Notes: generated by a model not told the origin, from the letters alone. A stretch of 64,000 nucleotides of DNA from JADJTT01 sp049306275 (GCA_049306275.1 JBAQQB010000134.1:24302-88301), one strand, 5' to 3'. Positions 18,512-28,368 are shown, numbered from the stretch's first letter. Translations and numbers: made by a program.

Positions 18512-19867
18512 ATGGAGCCTTCTGAAAAATCCTTCATCCCTGCCATCCGGCAGCTCATTGCAGAAGATAAGCTAGAGCAAGCGCTCGAATTGCTACGCCT
18601 AAAGCTGTCGGGCGAGCCGCTGCTGGACGAGGCGCTTCACCAATCTGGCCGTTTCCAGTACATTCGCAAGCAAATCAGGCTGGGGATTGTCAGCTTTGAG
18701 GATGCCAATCTGACTCAAAACCAAATCCGCTTCGGGCTGCTCGATTTGTTGAGCGAAATGGAGCAAGAAGGCCAAGCGCCTTTGCCGCCTCAAGTCGCTC
18801 AGGACCTGATTACCGAGGGCAGTTCCTGGCCCGATAACCTCAAGCAGCAACTTGAGAAATACGGACCAGTCGGCAACCGGCCCGTATCCATTTTCCAGCA
18901 TTACGGCTGGCTCATCGAGGAGTTTCTGCGGAAAATGGAAACCCCTTCCGGACGCGAGCGCTCGTTACGCCGCCTCTCATTCATGGCCGAGGCGTTCCAG
19001 AATAGCCTCCGTTACCTCTGTTTTATCCAACTGGCACAAATCCTGAAAATGGAAAAGGCGCCGCAGCACCCGCTTTTGCAGGAATACCTGAACATGGACG
19101 AACAGATACATACCGGATTCGATTACCTGATTCTGCTGCTGGTTTGCACGGATATTTTGAATGGTGAAGAAACTTTCATTCCTGAAATAGGCCAAATCGT
19201 CGCCGAATTATCAGATACCGGAAGCGACCTTTATGGCGCCGTCATTTTCCTGCATACCAACCGCCAGCAACTGCTGAATAATGGCTTCGCCCATGACGAA
19301 AAACTAAACGCTTTGCTCGACGAATACCTGACAGCCCTGGTCTTTTGGCTGTGCCGCCTGGCGTTTTTATACGAATATCGCCTCGTTTCCATCAAGGAAA
19401 TCAACCTGAAATTCCGCCTGGGCATGGACCGTTTTTTCGTGCACCACTACGGCGAACTGCACGGCGTCTATTCCAGCGAAGACTTCGACTATGCTGACTT
19501 CCCCATCAAGGATTTGTTCACCTACAACCACAGTGTGCTGCTGTTTCGGGGCAGCGACATGCGGGAATGTTTGAAAAACCTTCACGACGAGAGTGCTTAC
19601 ATCTCCCTGTCGCCGCTGGTGATTGACCAGAGCGTTTTTGCTCAAAAAGAAACCCAGACCCCGGAGGTTTATTATTTCACCGGACACAGCGAGCGGCAGT
19701 ACCACTTTGCTTTGTATAAAAACGAACTTGCGCTTGCCGGCACGACGGAGACGCCTTTCAACAAATTCCTGGTCGTTCGGGAAAAAAATATCAACCAGCC
19801 AAAACTCAACGACTTGTACGAGCAGTTGGAGCAGGTCTTTTCGCCCTTTAAAACCCCTGCCATATGA
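18512..19867 (+). CDS. EAD11-like effector-associated-domain protein, 451 aa
   Basis: Residues 8-90 match the pattern of effector-associated domain 11, a small helical adaptor domain described for bacterial conflict systems: IRQLIAEDKLEQALELL, then FQYIRKQIRLGIVSFEDANL and QIRFGLLDLLSEM. The remaining 360 residues are largely helical (about 120-330) and end in a mixed alpha/beta part I do not recognise. Death-like adaptor domains of this kind recruit partners by homotypic contact, and here the start codon of a STAND NTPase overlaps the stop codon (ATGA), so the two products probably act together. No signal peptide. The C-terminal part could be the effector or a sensor; the sequence does not decide this. 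Confidence 0.7.
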   Translation: MEPSEKSFIPAIRQLIAEDKLEQALELLRLKLSGEPLLDEALHQSGRFQYIRKQIRLGIVSFEDANLTQNQIRFGLLDLLSEMEQEGQAPLPPQVAQDLITEGSSWPDNLKQQLEKYGPVGNRPVSIFQHYGWLIEEFLRKMETPSGRERSLRRLSFMAEAFQNSLRYLCFIQLAQILKMEKAPQHPLLQEYLNMDEQIHTGFDYLILLLVCTDILNGEETFIPEIGQIVAELSDTGSDLYGAVIFLHTNRQQLLNNGFAHDEKLNALLDEYLTALVFWLCRLAFLYEYRLVSIKEINLKFRLGMDRFFVHHYGELHGVYSSEDFDYADFPIKDLFTYNHSVLLFRGSDMRECLKNLHDESAYISLSPLVIDQSVFAQKETQTPEVYYFTGHSERQYHFALYKNELALAGTTETPFNKFLVVREKNINQPKLNDLYEQLEQVFSPFKTPAI

Positions 19868-21582
19868 GACGGCTCGCTTCCCCATTCAAGTTTCTCGACT
19901 CCTACCATAAGGAAGACTTCGAGGTATTTTTCGGTAGGGAAAAAGACACTGGGGCCCTTTACGACGCACTGAGCGGGGTGAAGCACCTGCTCGTCTATGG
20001 CCCCTCCGGGGCTGGCAAGACCAGCCTAATCGAATGCGGACTGCGCAATCAGTTTTCTGATGCCGACTGGTACGCTCTGACCGTCCGGCGGGGAACCGAC
20101 ATAGTAGCTTCCGTATTCGCCCGCATCAATGAAGCCCTGAACCATAAATTAGAACTACACCCCCGAACGGGGCTACCTATCGACCCGCAGACCGACTTTG
20201 GAGAAGCCGTTGAAGCTCTTTTTACCGAGCGCTACCAGCCCGTTTATCTCTTGTTTGACCAATTCGAGGAGTTGCTCATTTCAGGACGAGAAGACGAAAA
20301 ACGGGACTTTTTCACCCGTCTAACCCGCCTTATCCGCTATAAAGCACCATGCCGGGTACTGCTTATCATGCGTGAAGAGTTCATCGGCCACCTCTCTGAA
20401 TTCGAGCCGCTTTGCCCCAGCATTTTCCAGCATCGCTTTCGCCTGGAGAAAATGCGCCGCGGCGCGGTAGAGGAGGTCTTGCTTCGGATACTCGAAGCAC
20501 CCCGCTACCGCGCCTTTTTCGAGGTGATAAATGCTCCCGCGCTTGCCGCGAATATCCTAAGTCGCTTGCCCGATCAAAGGCAGGAAATCGAACTGGCGCA
20601 TGTTCAGGTGTTTCTGAGCGAACTCTGGGACCGGGCCAATACGCCGCCCGTCTCGCTGCCCCTATTGCACGAAGGTCTGGTGAAACCCAACGACAATCTC
20701 GAAACCGTGCTCGACAGCTTCCTGAAAAAACAGTTTGCTGAACTGGAAGCCGCCTATGGCGACAAAGCTCCACTGGAATTGCTCGCTTGCATGATTTCGG
20801 AACGGCACACCAAGCTCCAGCTCGGGGAAGCCGCCTTGCTGCGCGAACTGAAAGAAAAAGGGATAACCTTAAAAAAAACGCTTTCAGACCTGCTGCAAGA
20901 TTTAGAGCGCCGTAGAATCATCCGCCAATTAAAATCGGGCGGGGCGACGGAGTACGAAATCAGCCACGACGCGCTAGCTCTTGTGGTGGGACAGAACCTG
21001 ACAGAAGAGATGAAAATGCGGGAGCGGGCAGAGGAGGTATACCGGGTATTTGGGGAGAAGCCAGGTTTCCTGTCTACCGACGACTTGGACCTGATCCGGC
21101 TGTACAAGTCCTACAAAGCGCTGCCGGCCAGCCTGGCAAAACGCTTTGAGGAAAGCACAGCGCATTGGGAGGCGGAAAGAAAAAGGGAATTGGAGGAGGC
21201 GCAACGCCAGGCCGAGCAGGAGAGATCGCTGCGGGAAAAATCCCAACACAACGAACGGAGGGCCAGACAGCGCACCCGCATGGCCGCTGGGGTATCAGTG
21301 TTGGCGTTGGGGCTTGCCTTGCTGGCGGGGTGGAGCTATATGCATGCGAACCTCAGCGCTGATATTGCCCGTCAAAAAACAACAGAAACCCAAGCGGCCC
21401 TCGAAAAAATGGAAGCAGCCAACCAGGCCCGGCTCAAGATAGAAATCAAAAAATACCTCGATGCCTCCGAACGCATGGAGGATATGCAAGACACAGTTAT
21501 GGCCCGTATCATACTCGAAGAGGCCCTAAGCCTGGATACGGCAAATGCAGAGGTGAAAAAACGATTGATACACTTGCAATAA
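19864..21582 (+). CDS. STAND-type NTPase with C-terminal membrane segment
   Basis: A signal-transduction NTPase of the nSTAND1 type. It starts FKFLDSYHKEDFEVFFGRE, the usual entry to the NTPase domain. Walker A GPSGAGKTSL is at about residue 46, Walker B VYLLFDQFEEL at about 127, and a sensor-1 strand (CRVLLIMREEFIG) follows at about 162. A winged-helix region comes next (to about residue 390, with EISHDALALVV). Residues 435-470 are a Glu/Arg-rich coil, then one hydrophobic segment (about 473-494) and another helical coil to the end. Many such proteins end in WD40 or TPR repeats as sensors. This one lacks them, and the LRR protein encoded next may supply that role (inference). It overlaps the EAD11 gene by 4 bp. 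Confidence 0.85.
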   Translation: MRRLASPFKFLDSYHKEDFEVFFGREKDTGALYDALSGVKHLLVYGPSGAGKTSLIECGLRNQFSDADWYALTVRRGTDIVASVFARINEALNHKLELHPRTGLPIDPQTDFGEAVEALFTERYQPVYLLFDQFEELLISGREDEKRDFFTRLTRLIRYKAPCRVLLIMREEFIGHLSEFEPLCPSIFQHRFRLEKMRRGAVEEVLLRILEAPRYRAFFEVINAPALAANILSRLPDQRQEIELAHVQVFLSELWDRANTPPVSLPLLHEGLVKPNDNLETVLDSFLKKQFAELEAAYGDKAPLELLACMISERHTKLQLGEAALLRELKEKGITLKKTLSDLLQDLERRRIIRQLKSGGATEYEISHDALALVVGQNLTEEMKMRERAEEVYRVFGEKPGFLSTDDLDLIRLYKSYKALPASLAKRFEESTAHWEAERKRELEEAQRQAEQERSLREKSQHNERRARQRTRMAAGVSVLALGLALLAGWSYMHANLSADIARQKTTETQAALEKMEAANQARLKIEIKKYLDASERMEDMQDTVMARIILEEALSLDTANAEVKKRLIHLQ

Positions 21583-21638
21583 ACAATATCACAAACGAGC
21601 CGGCCCAACATAAGGACGTAGCCATAACCACTGCCGCC

Positions 21639-24600
21639 ATGAGATACCGCTTCCTGCTCGCATTATTTGCACTACCATCACTGCTGCAGGCACAAACTGC
21701 CGGTGATCCTGCATTCTGTGGGCAACTTCTTGAAAAATCCCAGGCCGCCTTGGTCGCCAAAGACTGGAACAAGGCGCGCGACTACTGCGAAACCGCCCTA
21801 CCCCTCTGTCCCGGCATTGGCGCTGAACTGGCCTCCGTGCTGTTGCAGGCCGCCAATGGGGTGGAATCAGAGAAAAGGAAGGCATTGGAAAACGCTGCCC
21901 TGGCTCAAAAAAGGGAATCGGAAGCCAGAGCCACTCTCGCGCAACTGGAAGAAGAACAAGCAAAAACCCGGGCGGCCCTGCACGACTCTGACAGCCTTTT
22001 CCAAAAAGCCGACAAACTTGTCAAAGCATTCTATTTCTATGAGGACCGCTTCGCCCTGGCTTATGGTAGAAAGGGAATTGATAACGTTTTCTATTTCATC
22101 GACAAAAACGGTGACGAAGTATTCAAACTTGGACGCTGGGTAAATGCGGAACAATTTTTTGAAGGAACAGGCTTTGCAAAAGTACAAGGAATCAAAGGCG
22201 AACGGCTCGTCGATTACCTGATTGATACTCTCGGCAACACCTATCCCGTCGCTTACGATGTAAAGGACTTGAATGAAGGTACTACCGCATTAGACCTTTC
22301 TATGAAAGGTCTCGAAACACTGCCTGATATCATTTTCCGTTTTCCCCGGCTAAAAATTTTGCTGCTTTATGGCAACCGATTGAGTGTCCTGCCACCCCAA
22401 ATTGGTGAATTGAAAAGCCTGACTACGTTGTATTTGATATACAACCAATTAAGCAGCTTGCCACCTCAAATTGGTGAATTGAAAAACTTAACGGTATTGG
22501 ATTTGAGTGGGAACCAGTTGAATAGCTTACCATCTGAAATAGCAGACTTGAAAAACTTGACGACGTTAGATTTAGGCACCAATCAATTAAGTGGTCTGCC
22601 GGCTGAAATTGGAAAATTAAATAGTCTAATAGAGTTGGATTTAAGCGACAACCAAATAAGTAGCCTGCCGCCTGAAGTTATAGAATTAAAAAAACTAACA
22701 ACTTTGAATTTGAGCAGGAACCAGTTGAATAGTCTGCCGCTTGAATTAGCAGAATTGAAAAGCCTGGCAATTTTGAATTTGGGCGGAAACCAGTTAAATA
22801 CCCTGCCGGCCGCAATAGTAAAATTGAAAGGACTGACAGCGCTAGATCTGAGATTCAATCAGTTGAGTAATTTACCACCCGAAATAATAGAGTTGGAAAA
22901 TCTGACGACATTTGATTTAAGCGGCAACTATTTAAGTAGCCTGCCACTTGAAATAGCAGGTCTGAAAGGCTTGATGTCGTTGAATTTGAGCGGAAACGAG
23001 TTAAGTAACCTGCCTCCTGCAATAGTAGAATTGAAAAATCTGGCAATGTTGGATTTGACCGGCAACCAATTAAACAGTCTGCCACCTGAAATATCAGAAT
23101 TAACAAACCTAACCGCGTTGGATTTGATCGGAAACCAGTTGACTAACCTTCCGTCTAATACTGGAAAATTGACAAGCCTGACCGGGTTGAACCTGAGAGG
23201 GAACCAATTAAGAAGTTTGCCAACTGAAATAGCAGAATTGAAAGGCCTGACAGACTTGGATTTGAGCGAAAACCAGTTGACTAACGTTCCACCTGAAATT
23301 GAAGATTTAAAGTACCTAACCACGTTGAATTTGAGCGAAAATCAGTTGACTAGCCTTCCACCTAATATTGGAAAACTGACAAACCTGACCGTGTTGGAAT
23401 TGAGCGGAAACCAGTTGACTAGCCTTCCGCCTAATATTGGAAAACTGACAAACCTGACCATCTTAAATTTGAGCAGAAACCAGTTAAATATTCTGCCATC
23501 TGAGATAGCAGAATTGAAAAGCCTAACCGAATTGGAATTGAGCGGGAACCAGTTGACTAGCCTTCCGCCCGAAATATTAGAATTAAAAGGCCTGACGGTC
23601 TTGAATTTAAGTGGAAACCAATTGAATAGAATACTCCCTAACATTGGAGAGTTTAAGTACCTGACTGAGTTGGATTTGAGCGGAAACCAGTTGAATAGCC
23701 TTCCGCTCAATATTGGAGAATTGACAAACCTGACCACGTTGAATTTGAGTGGAAACCAGTTGAATAGCCTTCCGCCCAATATTGGAGAATTAACAAACCT
23801 GGTGGTGTTGAATTTGAGCGACAACCAATTAAGTATTCTGCCACACGAAATAGGAGAATTGAAAATCTTGATGAACCTGAATTTGAGCGATAACCAGTTG
23901 AATAGTTTACCTCCAGAAATTGGAGAATTGAAAAACCTGACGGGGCTGAATTTAAGGAGTAACCAATTGAATAGCCTGCCACCTCAAATAGGGGAATTGA
24001 AAATTTTCTTGGAGAGACTGGATTTGACCGACAACCAACTGAAGAACCTACCCCCCCAAATCGGGGAATTAAAAAACTTGACAGCGATGCATTTGGGCGA
24101 TAACCAATTGATTAGCTTACCACCTGAAATTGGAGAATTGGAAAACCTGACAGAGTTGAATTTGGGAGGCAACAAATTAAATAACCTACTACCAGAAGTT
24201 GGAAAATTAAAAAATCTGACAGAGTTGAATTTGAGCAACAACCAGCTGAGTGGCCTTCCGAACGAAATCGGGGAATTAAAAAACTTGACAAGATTGGATT
24301 TATTTAAAAACCAGTTGAGCGAATTAATCCCCCAAGTCGGGGAATTAAAAAGATTGAAAATACTGCATTTAGCCAACAATAAGTTAAATGAATTGCCATT
24401 GAGTCTCTTTGACCTGGAAAACTTAACTGAATTATATATAAATGGCAACCAGTTAACCACCCTTCCAAATGGTTTTGACAAGTTACGTAATTTAGTATTT
24501 TTAAGTTTGGCAGAAAACAAGTTAGACAGTTTGCCCTTTGGACTTTTAGATTTAAAAAAATTGTCTTTTCTCTATTTAGACAATAATCCTCTGTCAAATG

Positions 24601-25073
24601 AGGTGGTAGAAAATCTACGTCAAAAATTGTCTAATTGCTATATCAGATTTGAAAAATATAATCCAAATACTTTCGCTGAAATCTTTTTCGAAGATAGAAA
24701 TTTTCAAAATGCTTATATCGCTCAAAAAGACGCCGCAGAGTTATTTCAAACGGATTATCAGGTATGGTTTAATTTAAGCTTCTACGCCCTTTTTGTTGGG
24801 AAACCGGAAGAAGCAATTTCTGCAGCGCACAAAACGCTGGAATTAAACCCGGAGGCATTGGATGTTGAGACCAACCTCGCTCTGGGTTACCTGCTCAGCA
24901 ACCGCTGGCAGGAAGCAGAAGCCGTTTACAAAAAATGGAAAGGCCGGTATTTTCCGAATGACGATGGAAAGAGAAAATGCGAGGATATATTTCTCCAGGA
25001 TATTCTGGATTTGGAAAAGGCAGGAGTTTCACACCCTGATTTCGAGCGGGTTAAGGTATTATTGCGGGAATAA
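21639..25073 (+). CDS. Exported leucine-rich-repeat protein with TPR-like end, 1144 aa
   Basis: A signal peptide is clear (MRYRFLLALFALPSLLQAQ). A helical, coiled-coil stretch follows (about residues 60-130), then a short beta region related to WG-type repeats (AYGRKGIDNVFYFIDKNGDEV). From about residue 215 to 995 there are about 34 leucine-rich repeats of 23 residues, with consensus LTxLxLSxNQLxSLPPEIGELKN, the bacterial/plant 'LRR with LPxxI' type. One repeat has 24 residues. The C-terminal 140 residues are TPR-like helices. LRR arrays bind ligands, usually proteins. The export signal is odd for a partner of the cytoplasmic NTPase encoded just upstream (57 bp gap). It may instead work at the cell envelope. 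No sorting domain of the type IX system is seen. Confidence 0.85.
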   Translation: MRYRFLLALFALPSLLQAQTAGDPAFCGQLLEKSQAALVAKDWNKARDYCETALPLCPGIGAELASVLLQAANGVESEKRKALENAALAQKRESEARATLAQLEEEQAKTRAALHDSDSLFQKADKLVKAFYFYEDRFALAYGRKGIDNVFYFIDKNGDEVFKLGRWVNAEQFFEGTGFAKVQGIKGERLVDYLIDTLGNTYPVAYDVKDLNEGTTALDLSMKGLETLPDIIFRFPRLKILLLYGNRLSVLPPQIGELKSLTTLYLIYNQLSSLPPQIGELKNLTVLDLSGNQLNSLPSEIADLKNLTTLDLGTNQLSGLPAEIGKLNSLIELDLSDNQISSLPPEVIELKKLTTLNLSRNQLNSLPLELAELKSLAILNLGGNQLNTLPAAIVKLKGLTALDLRFNQLSNLPPEIIELENLTTFDLSGNYLSSLPLEIAGLKGLMSLNLSGNELSNLPPAIVELKNLAMLDLTGNQLNSLPPEISELTNLTALDLIGNQLTNLPSNTGKLTSLTGLNLRGNQLRSLPTEIAELKGLTDLDLSENQLTNVPPEIEDLKYLTTLNLSENQLTSLPPNIGKLTNLTVLELSGNQLTSLPPNIGKLTNLTILNLSRNQLNILPSEIAELKSLTELELSGNQLTSLPPEILELKGLTVLNLSGNQLNRILPNIGEFKYLTELDLSGNQLNSLPLNIGELTNLTTLNLSGNQLNSLPPNIGELTNLVVLNLSDNQLSILPHEIGELKILMNLNLSDNQLNSLPPEIGELKNLTGLNLRSNQLNSLPPQIGELKIFLERLDLTDNQLKNLPPQIGELKNLTAMHLGDNQLISLPPEIGELENLTELNLGGNKLNNLLPEVGKLKNLTELNLSNNQLSGLPNEIGELKNLTRLDLFKNQLSELIPQVGELKRLKILHLANNKLNELPLSLFDLENLTELYINGNQLTTLPNGFDKLRNLVFLSLAENKLDSLPFGLLDLKKLSFLYLDNNPLSNEVVENLRQKLSNCYIRFEKYNPNTFAEIFFEDRNFQNAYIAQKDAAELFQTDYQVWFNLSFYALFVGKPEEAISAAHKTLELNPEALDVETNLALGYLLSNRWQEAEAVYKKWKGRYFPNDDGKRKCEDIFLQDILDLEKAGVSHPDFERVKVLLRE
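22281..24628 (+). repeat. 69-bp tandem repeats encoding the LRR array (about 34 units)
   Basis: The LRR-coding DNA is a tandem array of 69-bp units. Most units have diverged, but some neighbours are almost identical in DNA, including silent positions: units at about 23,340-23,480, and those at about 23,670-23,800, differ in only a few bases. That implies recent unit duplication or gene conversion within the array. One unit near 24,005 is 72 bp long. The ends of the array are more diverged than its middle, as is usual when arrays grow by unequal crossing-over. Confidence 0.85.
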
Positions 25074-25153
25074 GGGCGATGTATACCTCAAGCAGTTTTG
25101 GCCTTGGTATATCTCAAAGGTAAAAGAGGCGTCAACACTTTGGCTATTTACAA

Positions 25154-26299
25154 ATGAAAAAAGATTTATTAACCACCGCTCGCGCTTGCCTTCTCCAGGG
25201 CGACATCCCAGAAGCTCTTCAAATTTTATTTGAATACCTGAATGACGATAGGTTCCAACGTTCTGTACAGAAGGATCATTTATTCAAAATCAATGAGAGG
25301 TACTGGCACTATCTAAAGTTTGGACAAACAGCACAAGGTGGACATGACGATGGCAATGAAGAAAAGAGAATCCAGGGCGAGTTGCTGATGCTGATTCAAC
25401 AGTGGAAAAGCGGGGAGATAGAACTGTCGCCAATACCAGAAGCAGCCCCAACCGGAATATTCGAAGCCATAAAATCTATCGTTACCGCACCACTGGCACT
25501 TATACCTATAGTGAAATCAGCCCTGGCGCCTGCCAGAATCGGCAAAATCGTCTATCAATCACCTTCCAGAATGCGCCTGAACCAAATGGAGTTGGCCACT
25601 GTCCGTATTTCGCACAAATCCCTTAAGGAGGACGTATTGAAAGAAGGCCTGGATGCCGCCAAAACAAAGGAAGGCGAACTGGAGATCAGCGACGCGATGG
25701 AAGTAGCCTTGTTTGAAGCAGGGCCCCAGCAAAACTTCGACATTTTCCTGGTGAACACTCCAGAGCAGGTGTTAAACAGCAAATCCTATTCCACGTGGAG
25801 TTTCTTCCTGAATGCAAAGCAGGTAGGCAAGTTCAATTTGATATTAAGGGTTTCCCTGAAAGTTCATATTCCTGGACTGGGCGAGAAGAAAAAAGACATC
25901 GTAACATGGAGTACCTCCATTGAAGTAGATGTGGACAGCGAGACACAGATGGAAAACATCCCAGTCAGAAGCGTCAAGTGGGACGACCAATTTATTAAAA
26001 CGCTCAAAGAACGCATTGCCAGCAACGAATTCGGCAGCGTTTTTCAGGACCTGGCCAATCACCTGTCCACCTGGGATACGGAGTTGTTCAATACCCTGGT
26101 TGTGTTGCAAACCCGGTTCAATAACCTCGGCAATGCTCAAAGGTTGGGGGGTCTGAGCCACGACGAGTACACCGTTGACTTCAACCGCATAGCCGGCAGC
26201 CTGCTCAGCCTTATTGATGAGGCAGGCAGTCCCAGGAAGAGTAACGCCATCGAAACCTACAAAATGACCCTAAAAGATATTGCAGCGCAGGTGGCTTGA
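25154..26299 (+). CDS. Hypothetical protein with possible EAD-like N-terminus, 381 aa
   Basis: The first 85 residues (ARACLLQGDIPEALQILFEYL, then LFKINERYWHYLKFG, and ELLMLIQQWKSG) have the helical layout and spacing of effector-associated domains such as the EAD11-like one encoded at 18.5 kb, but the match is weaker. After a Pro/Ala linker and a hydrophobic stretch (PLALIPIVKSAL, about residue 116) comes a beta-rich domain, about residues 130-260, with YSTWSFFLNAKQVGKFNLIL, like an Ig-fold sandwich. The C-terminal 110 residues are helical. It lies 80 bp after the LRR gene in the same direction. I assign no function. The shared adaptor-like N-terminus would link it to the STAND module. Confidence 0.55.
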   Translation: MKKDLLTTARACLLQGDIPEALQILFEYLNDDRFQRSVQKDHLFKINERYWHYLKFGQTAQGGHDDGNEEKRIQGELLMLIQQWKSGEIELSPIPEAAPTGIFEAIKSIVTAPLALIPIVKSALAPARIGKIVYQSPSRMRLNQMELATVRISHKSLKEDVLKEGLDAAKTKEGELEISDAMEVALFEAGPQQNFDIFLVNTPEQVLNSKSYSTWSFFLNAKQVGKFNLILRVSLKVHIPGLGEKKKDIVTWSTSIEVDVDSETQMENIPVRSVKWDDQFIKTLKERIASNEFGSVFQDLANHLSTWDTELFNTLVVLQTRFNNLGNAQRLGGLSHDEYTVDFNRIAGSLLSLIDEAGSPRKSNAIETYKMTLKDIAAQVA

Positions 26300-26346
26300 A
26301 TAGTCTCTGAGGAATATACCCCCTATCTGTCCTAATTCTCATAATT

Positions 26347-28368
26347 ATGAAAATAATTTCCCTTCTCTTCCTCCTTTTTCCCTTCTTCCACAACCTTCCC
26401 GCCCAGCCCCCCATCTCCCCTAGTGAAGCCCAGCGATTGCTTTTCGCCTACCTCGAATATGCCGAGGCCAACCCCGGCGGCGCGCTGATGGAGTGTTTCG
26501 AGCCGGACATACGGAAAAAGATCGAAGGAGGAGAAGTTGCAGTGATGGAATTGATCTTCAAGGCGCGGATATTATCCGTCGATCCTCCGGAGGCCCTAGT
26601 GCTGGCCAGCACGGAAAATGAAGGTCGCTGGGACCGGCTGCTGCGCTTCCGGTTTATGAAAAAAGTGGGGCAGGTCTTCCTCCAGCCCATGGTCGAGCGT
26701 ACCTGGATAGGAGATTACGCCACCAGCTACCATGACGAAACCGAAATCCAGAGAGCCTTCTCCGATGAGGAGCGGCGGCAATGGCGCGAACAGTGGAAAA
26801 ATCTTCTGACGCAACAGGAGGACGCCTCTTCCAAATCCTTGCCCGACTCCCTGCTCTGGGGTGATTGGGTTCTGAAATACAACACCTTTTGGGATAATCC
26901 CTTCGTCAAAGGAATGAAGGAAGGGGAGTCCCTTCGCTTCGAACCTGACGGCTCGGTCATACACCCCTCCGGCCTTCATCCGCCGGGCGATTGGGTGTCT
27001 GCCGGCGACCAATTGGCCCTGCGTATAGGCAAGGAAAGCGTTTTCGACCTTTTCCAGCTCACTCCCATGCAAAACGGCGATTGGTGGTGCTCTGCCGGCG
27101 AGCAGGAGGGGTTTCTGCTGGCCCGCCCCGGGCCTGAAAGCGATGCGCCGGTTCAGTTCCCTGAACTGAAAGAATTCAAGGTGCTCTGCCAACCAGCTTA
27201 TGATGAGATGAAGTGGTTTTTCAGGGGGTTTTCCTGCGTGCGGCGCGGAGGAAAGTTTGGATTTTTGGATAGCCACGGGCGAGAGTCGATTCCCTGCGAA
27301 TATACCTTCGCCGCCCGGCCATTTTTTAACGACCTCGGGCAAACATTGGTGGGACGCGAAGGACATGTATGGCTCATCGACACAATCGGGCAGGTTTTGC
27401 GGACTTACGAATGCGATAATGCATGGCAGTTGTGGGAAGGTATCCTGTTGATCGAAAAAGCAGGAAAAAAGGGTGTCATCGATACAGCAAACCATGTTAT
27501 CCTGCCGCCCATTTACGACGAAATAGGCGCAGGCGGATGGGATTACTTCCGGGTTTTAAAGGATACCGGATGGGGACTGTACGACCACGAGGGGAAGGAA
27601 ATACTGCCCCCAGAATTCGAAGGCATCGACTTCCGGGAAGACAACCTGGCGGTGGTCAAAAGCAAGGGAAGCTACGGGGTGATGGATATCTTCACTAAGC
27701 AATGGCTGGTTCCCTGCGCCTACGACAAAATCACACTCAAAGGCGCTCCCCTGATCCAGGCTGTTCGCAATGGCAAAACTTCCTTATTCCGGCTCGACGG
27801 CACGCTTTTATCAGACCGGGAGTATGAACTGACTACCTGGATGGGCTGGGATTTTCTGGCCGTCCAACGTAAAGGGGGGCGTGGCGTACTCAACGGAGCA
27901 GGCGCCGTCGTGATCCCTCCTGTGTACGACGATGTGTTTTACGCTAATTTCCGGGAACGCGGCCTTTTCCGGGTAACCCTGAACGACGTAACCGTCATGC
28001 GAGATTCTGCCGGCGTCATTTACCCGGATAGATCCGGGGTATTCGATGAAGAGCCGGACCAAGCGCTCCTTGCCGCCGCCGCCGAGCCCAATGAATTTGG
28101 CGATATGTACCGGCCGTTCAAGCACAACGGCCGATACGGCTATCAGTTGCCTGACGGCCGTTGGATGATCCCGCCTCTCTACGATAGGGCCGGTAAATTT
28201 GTTGACGGCCTGGCCGCAGTTACCTATAAAGGCCGATGCGGGCTGATCGACGCCCGGGGCAGGGAGGTGTTGCCCTTCCTCTGCGAGGACATCGAAATAG
28301 ATGAGGATTCCGGATGGATATTCGCCAAGTACAAAGGCAAATGGGGGGTATTGGCCAGGGAAAACTGA
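26347..28368 (+). CDS. Exported WG-repeat protein, 673 aa
   Basis: Signal peptide MKIISLLFLLFPFFHNLPAQ. Residues 25-280 are a globular part with no family I recognise (FEPDGSVIHPSG and DWVSAGDQLALRIG suggest a lipocalin-like beta segment near 190-250). From about residue 290 to the end there are about ten WG (KWG) repeats, each with a 'GKxGFlDxxGxxviPpxYd' pattern, for example GKFGFLDSHGRESIPCEY and GKKGVIDTANHVILPPIYD. WG repeats form beta-propeller-like surfaces and are common in secreted Bacteroidota proteins. The role is unknown. It is 47 bp after the 381-aa gene and may close the same transcription unit. Confidence 0.85.
   Translation: MKIISLLFLLFPFFHNLPAQPPISPSEAQRLLFAYLEYAEANPGGALMECFEPDIRKKIEGGEVAVMELIFKARILSVDPPEALVLASTENEGRWDRLLRFRFMKKVGQVFLQPMVERTWIGDYATSYHDETEIQRAFSDEERRQWREQWKNLLTQQEDASSKSLPDSLLWGDWVLKYNTFWDNPFVKGMKEGESLRFEPDGSVIHPSGLHPPGDWVSAGDQLALRIGKESVFDLFQLTPMQNGDWWCSAGEQEGFLLARPGPESDAPVQFPELKEFKVLCQPAYDEMKWFFRGFSCVRRGGKFGFLDSHGRESIPCEYTFAARPFFNDLGQTLVGREGHVWLIDTIGQVLRTYECDNAWQLWEGILLIEKAGKKGVIDTANHVILPPIYDEIGAGGWDYFRVLKDTGWGLYDHEGKEILPPEFEGIDFREDNLAVVKSKGSYGVMDIFTKQWLVPCAYDKITLKGAPLIQAVRNGKTSLFRLDGTLLSDREYELTTWMGWDFLAVQRKGGRGVLNGAGAVVIPPVYDDVFYANFRERGLFRVTLNDVTVMRDSAGVIYPDRSGVFDEEPDQALLAAAAEPNEFGDMYRPFKHNGRYGYQLPDGRWMIPPLYDRAGKFVDGLAAVTYKGRCGLIDARGREVLPFLCEDIEIDEDSGWIFAKYKGKWGVLAREN

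Noticed and set aside
22281..24628. CRISPR-like array of regular repeats
   Set aside because: Units are 69 bp with no distinct spacers, stay in one reading frame and encode leucine-rich repeats.
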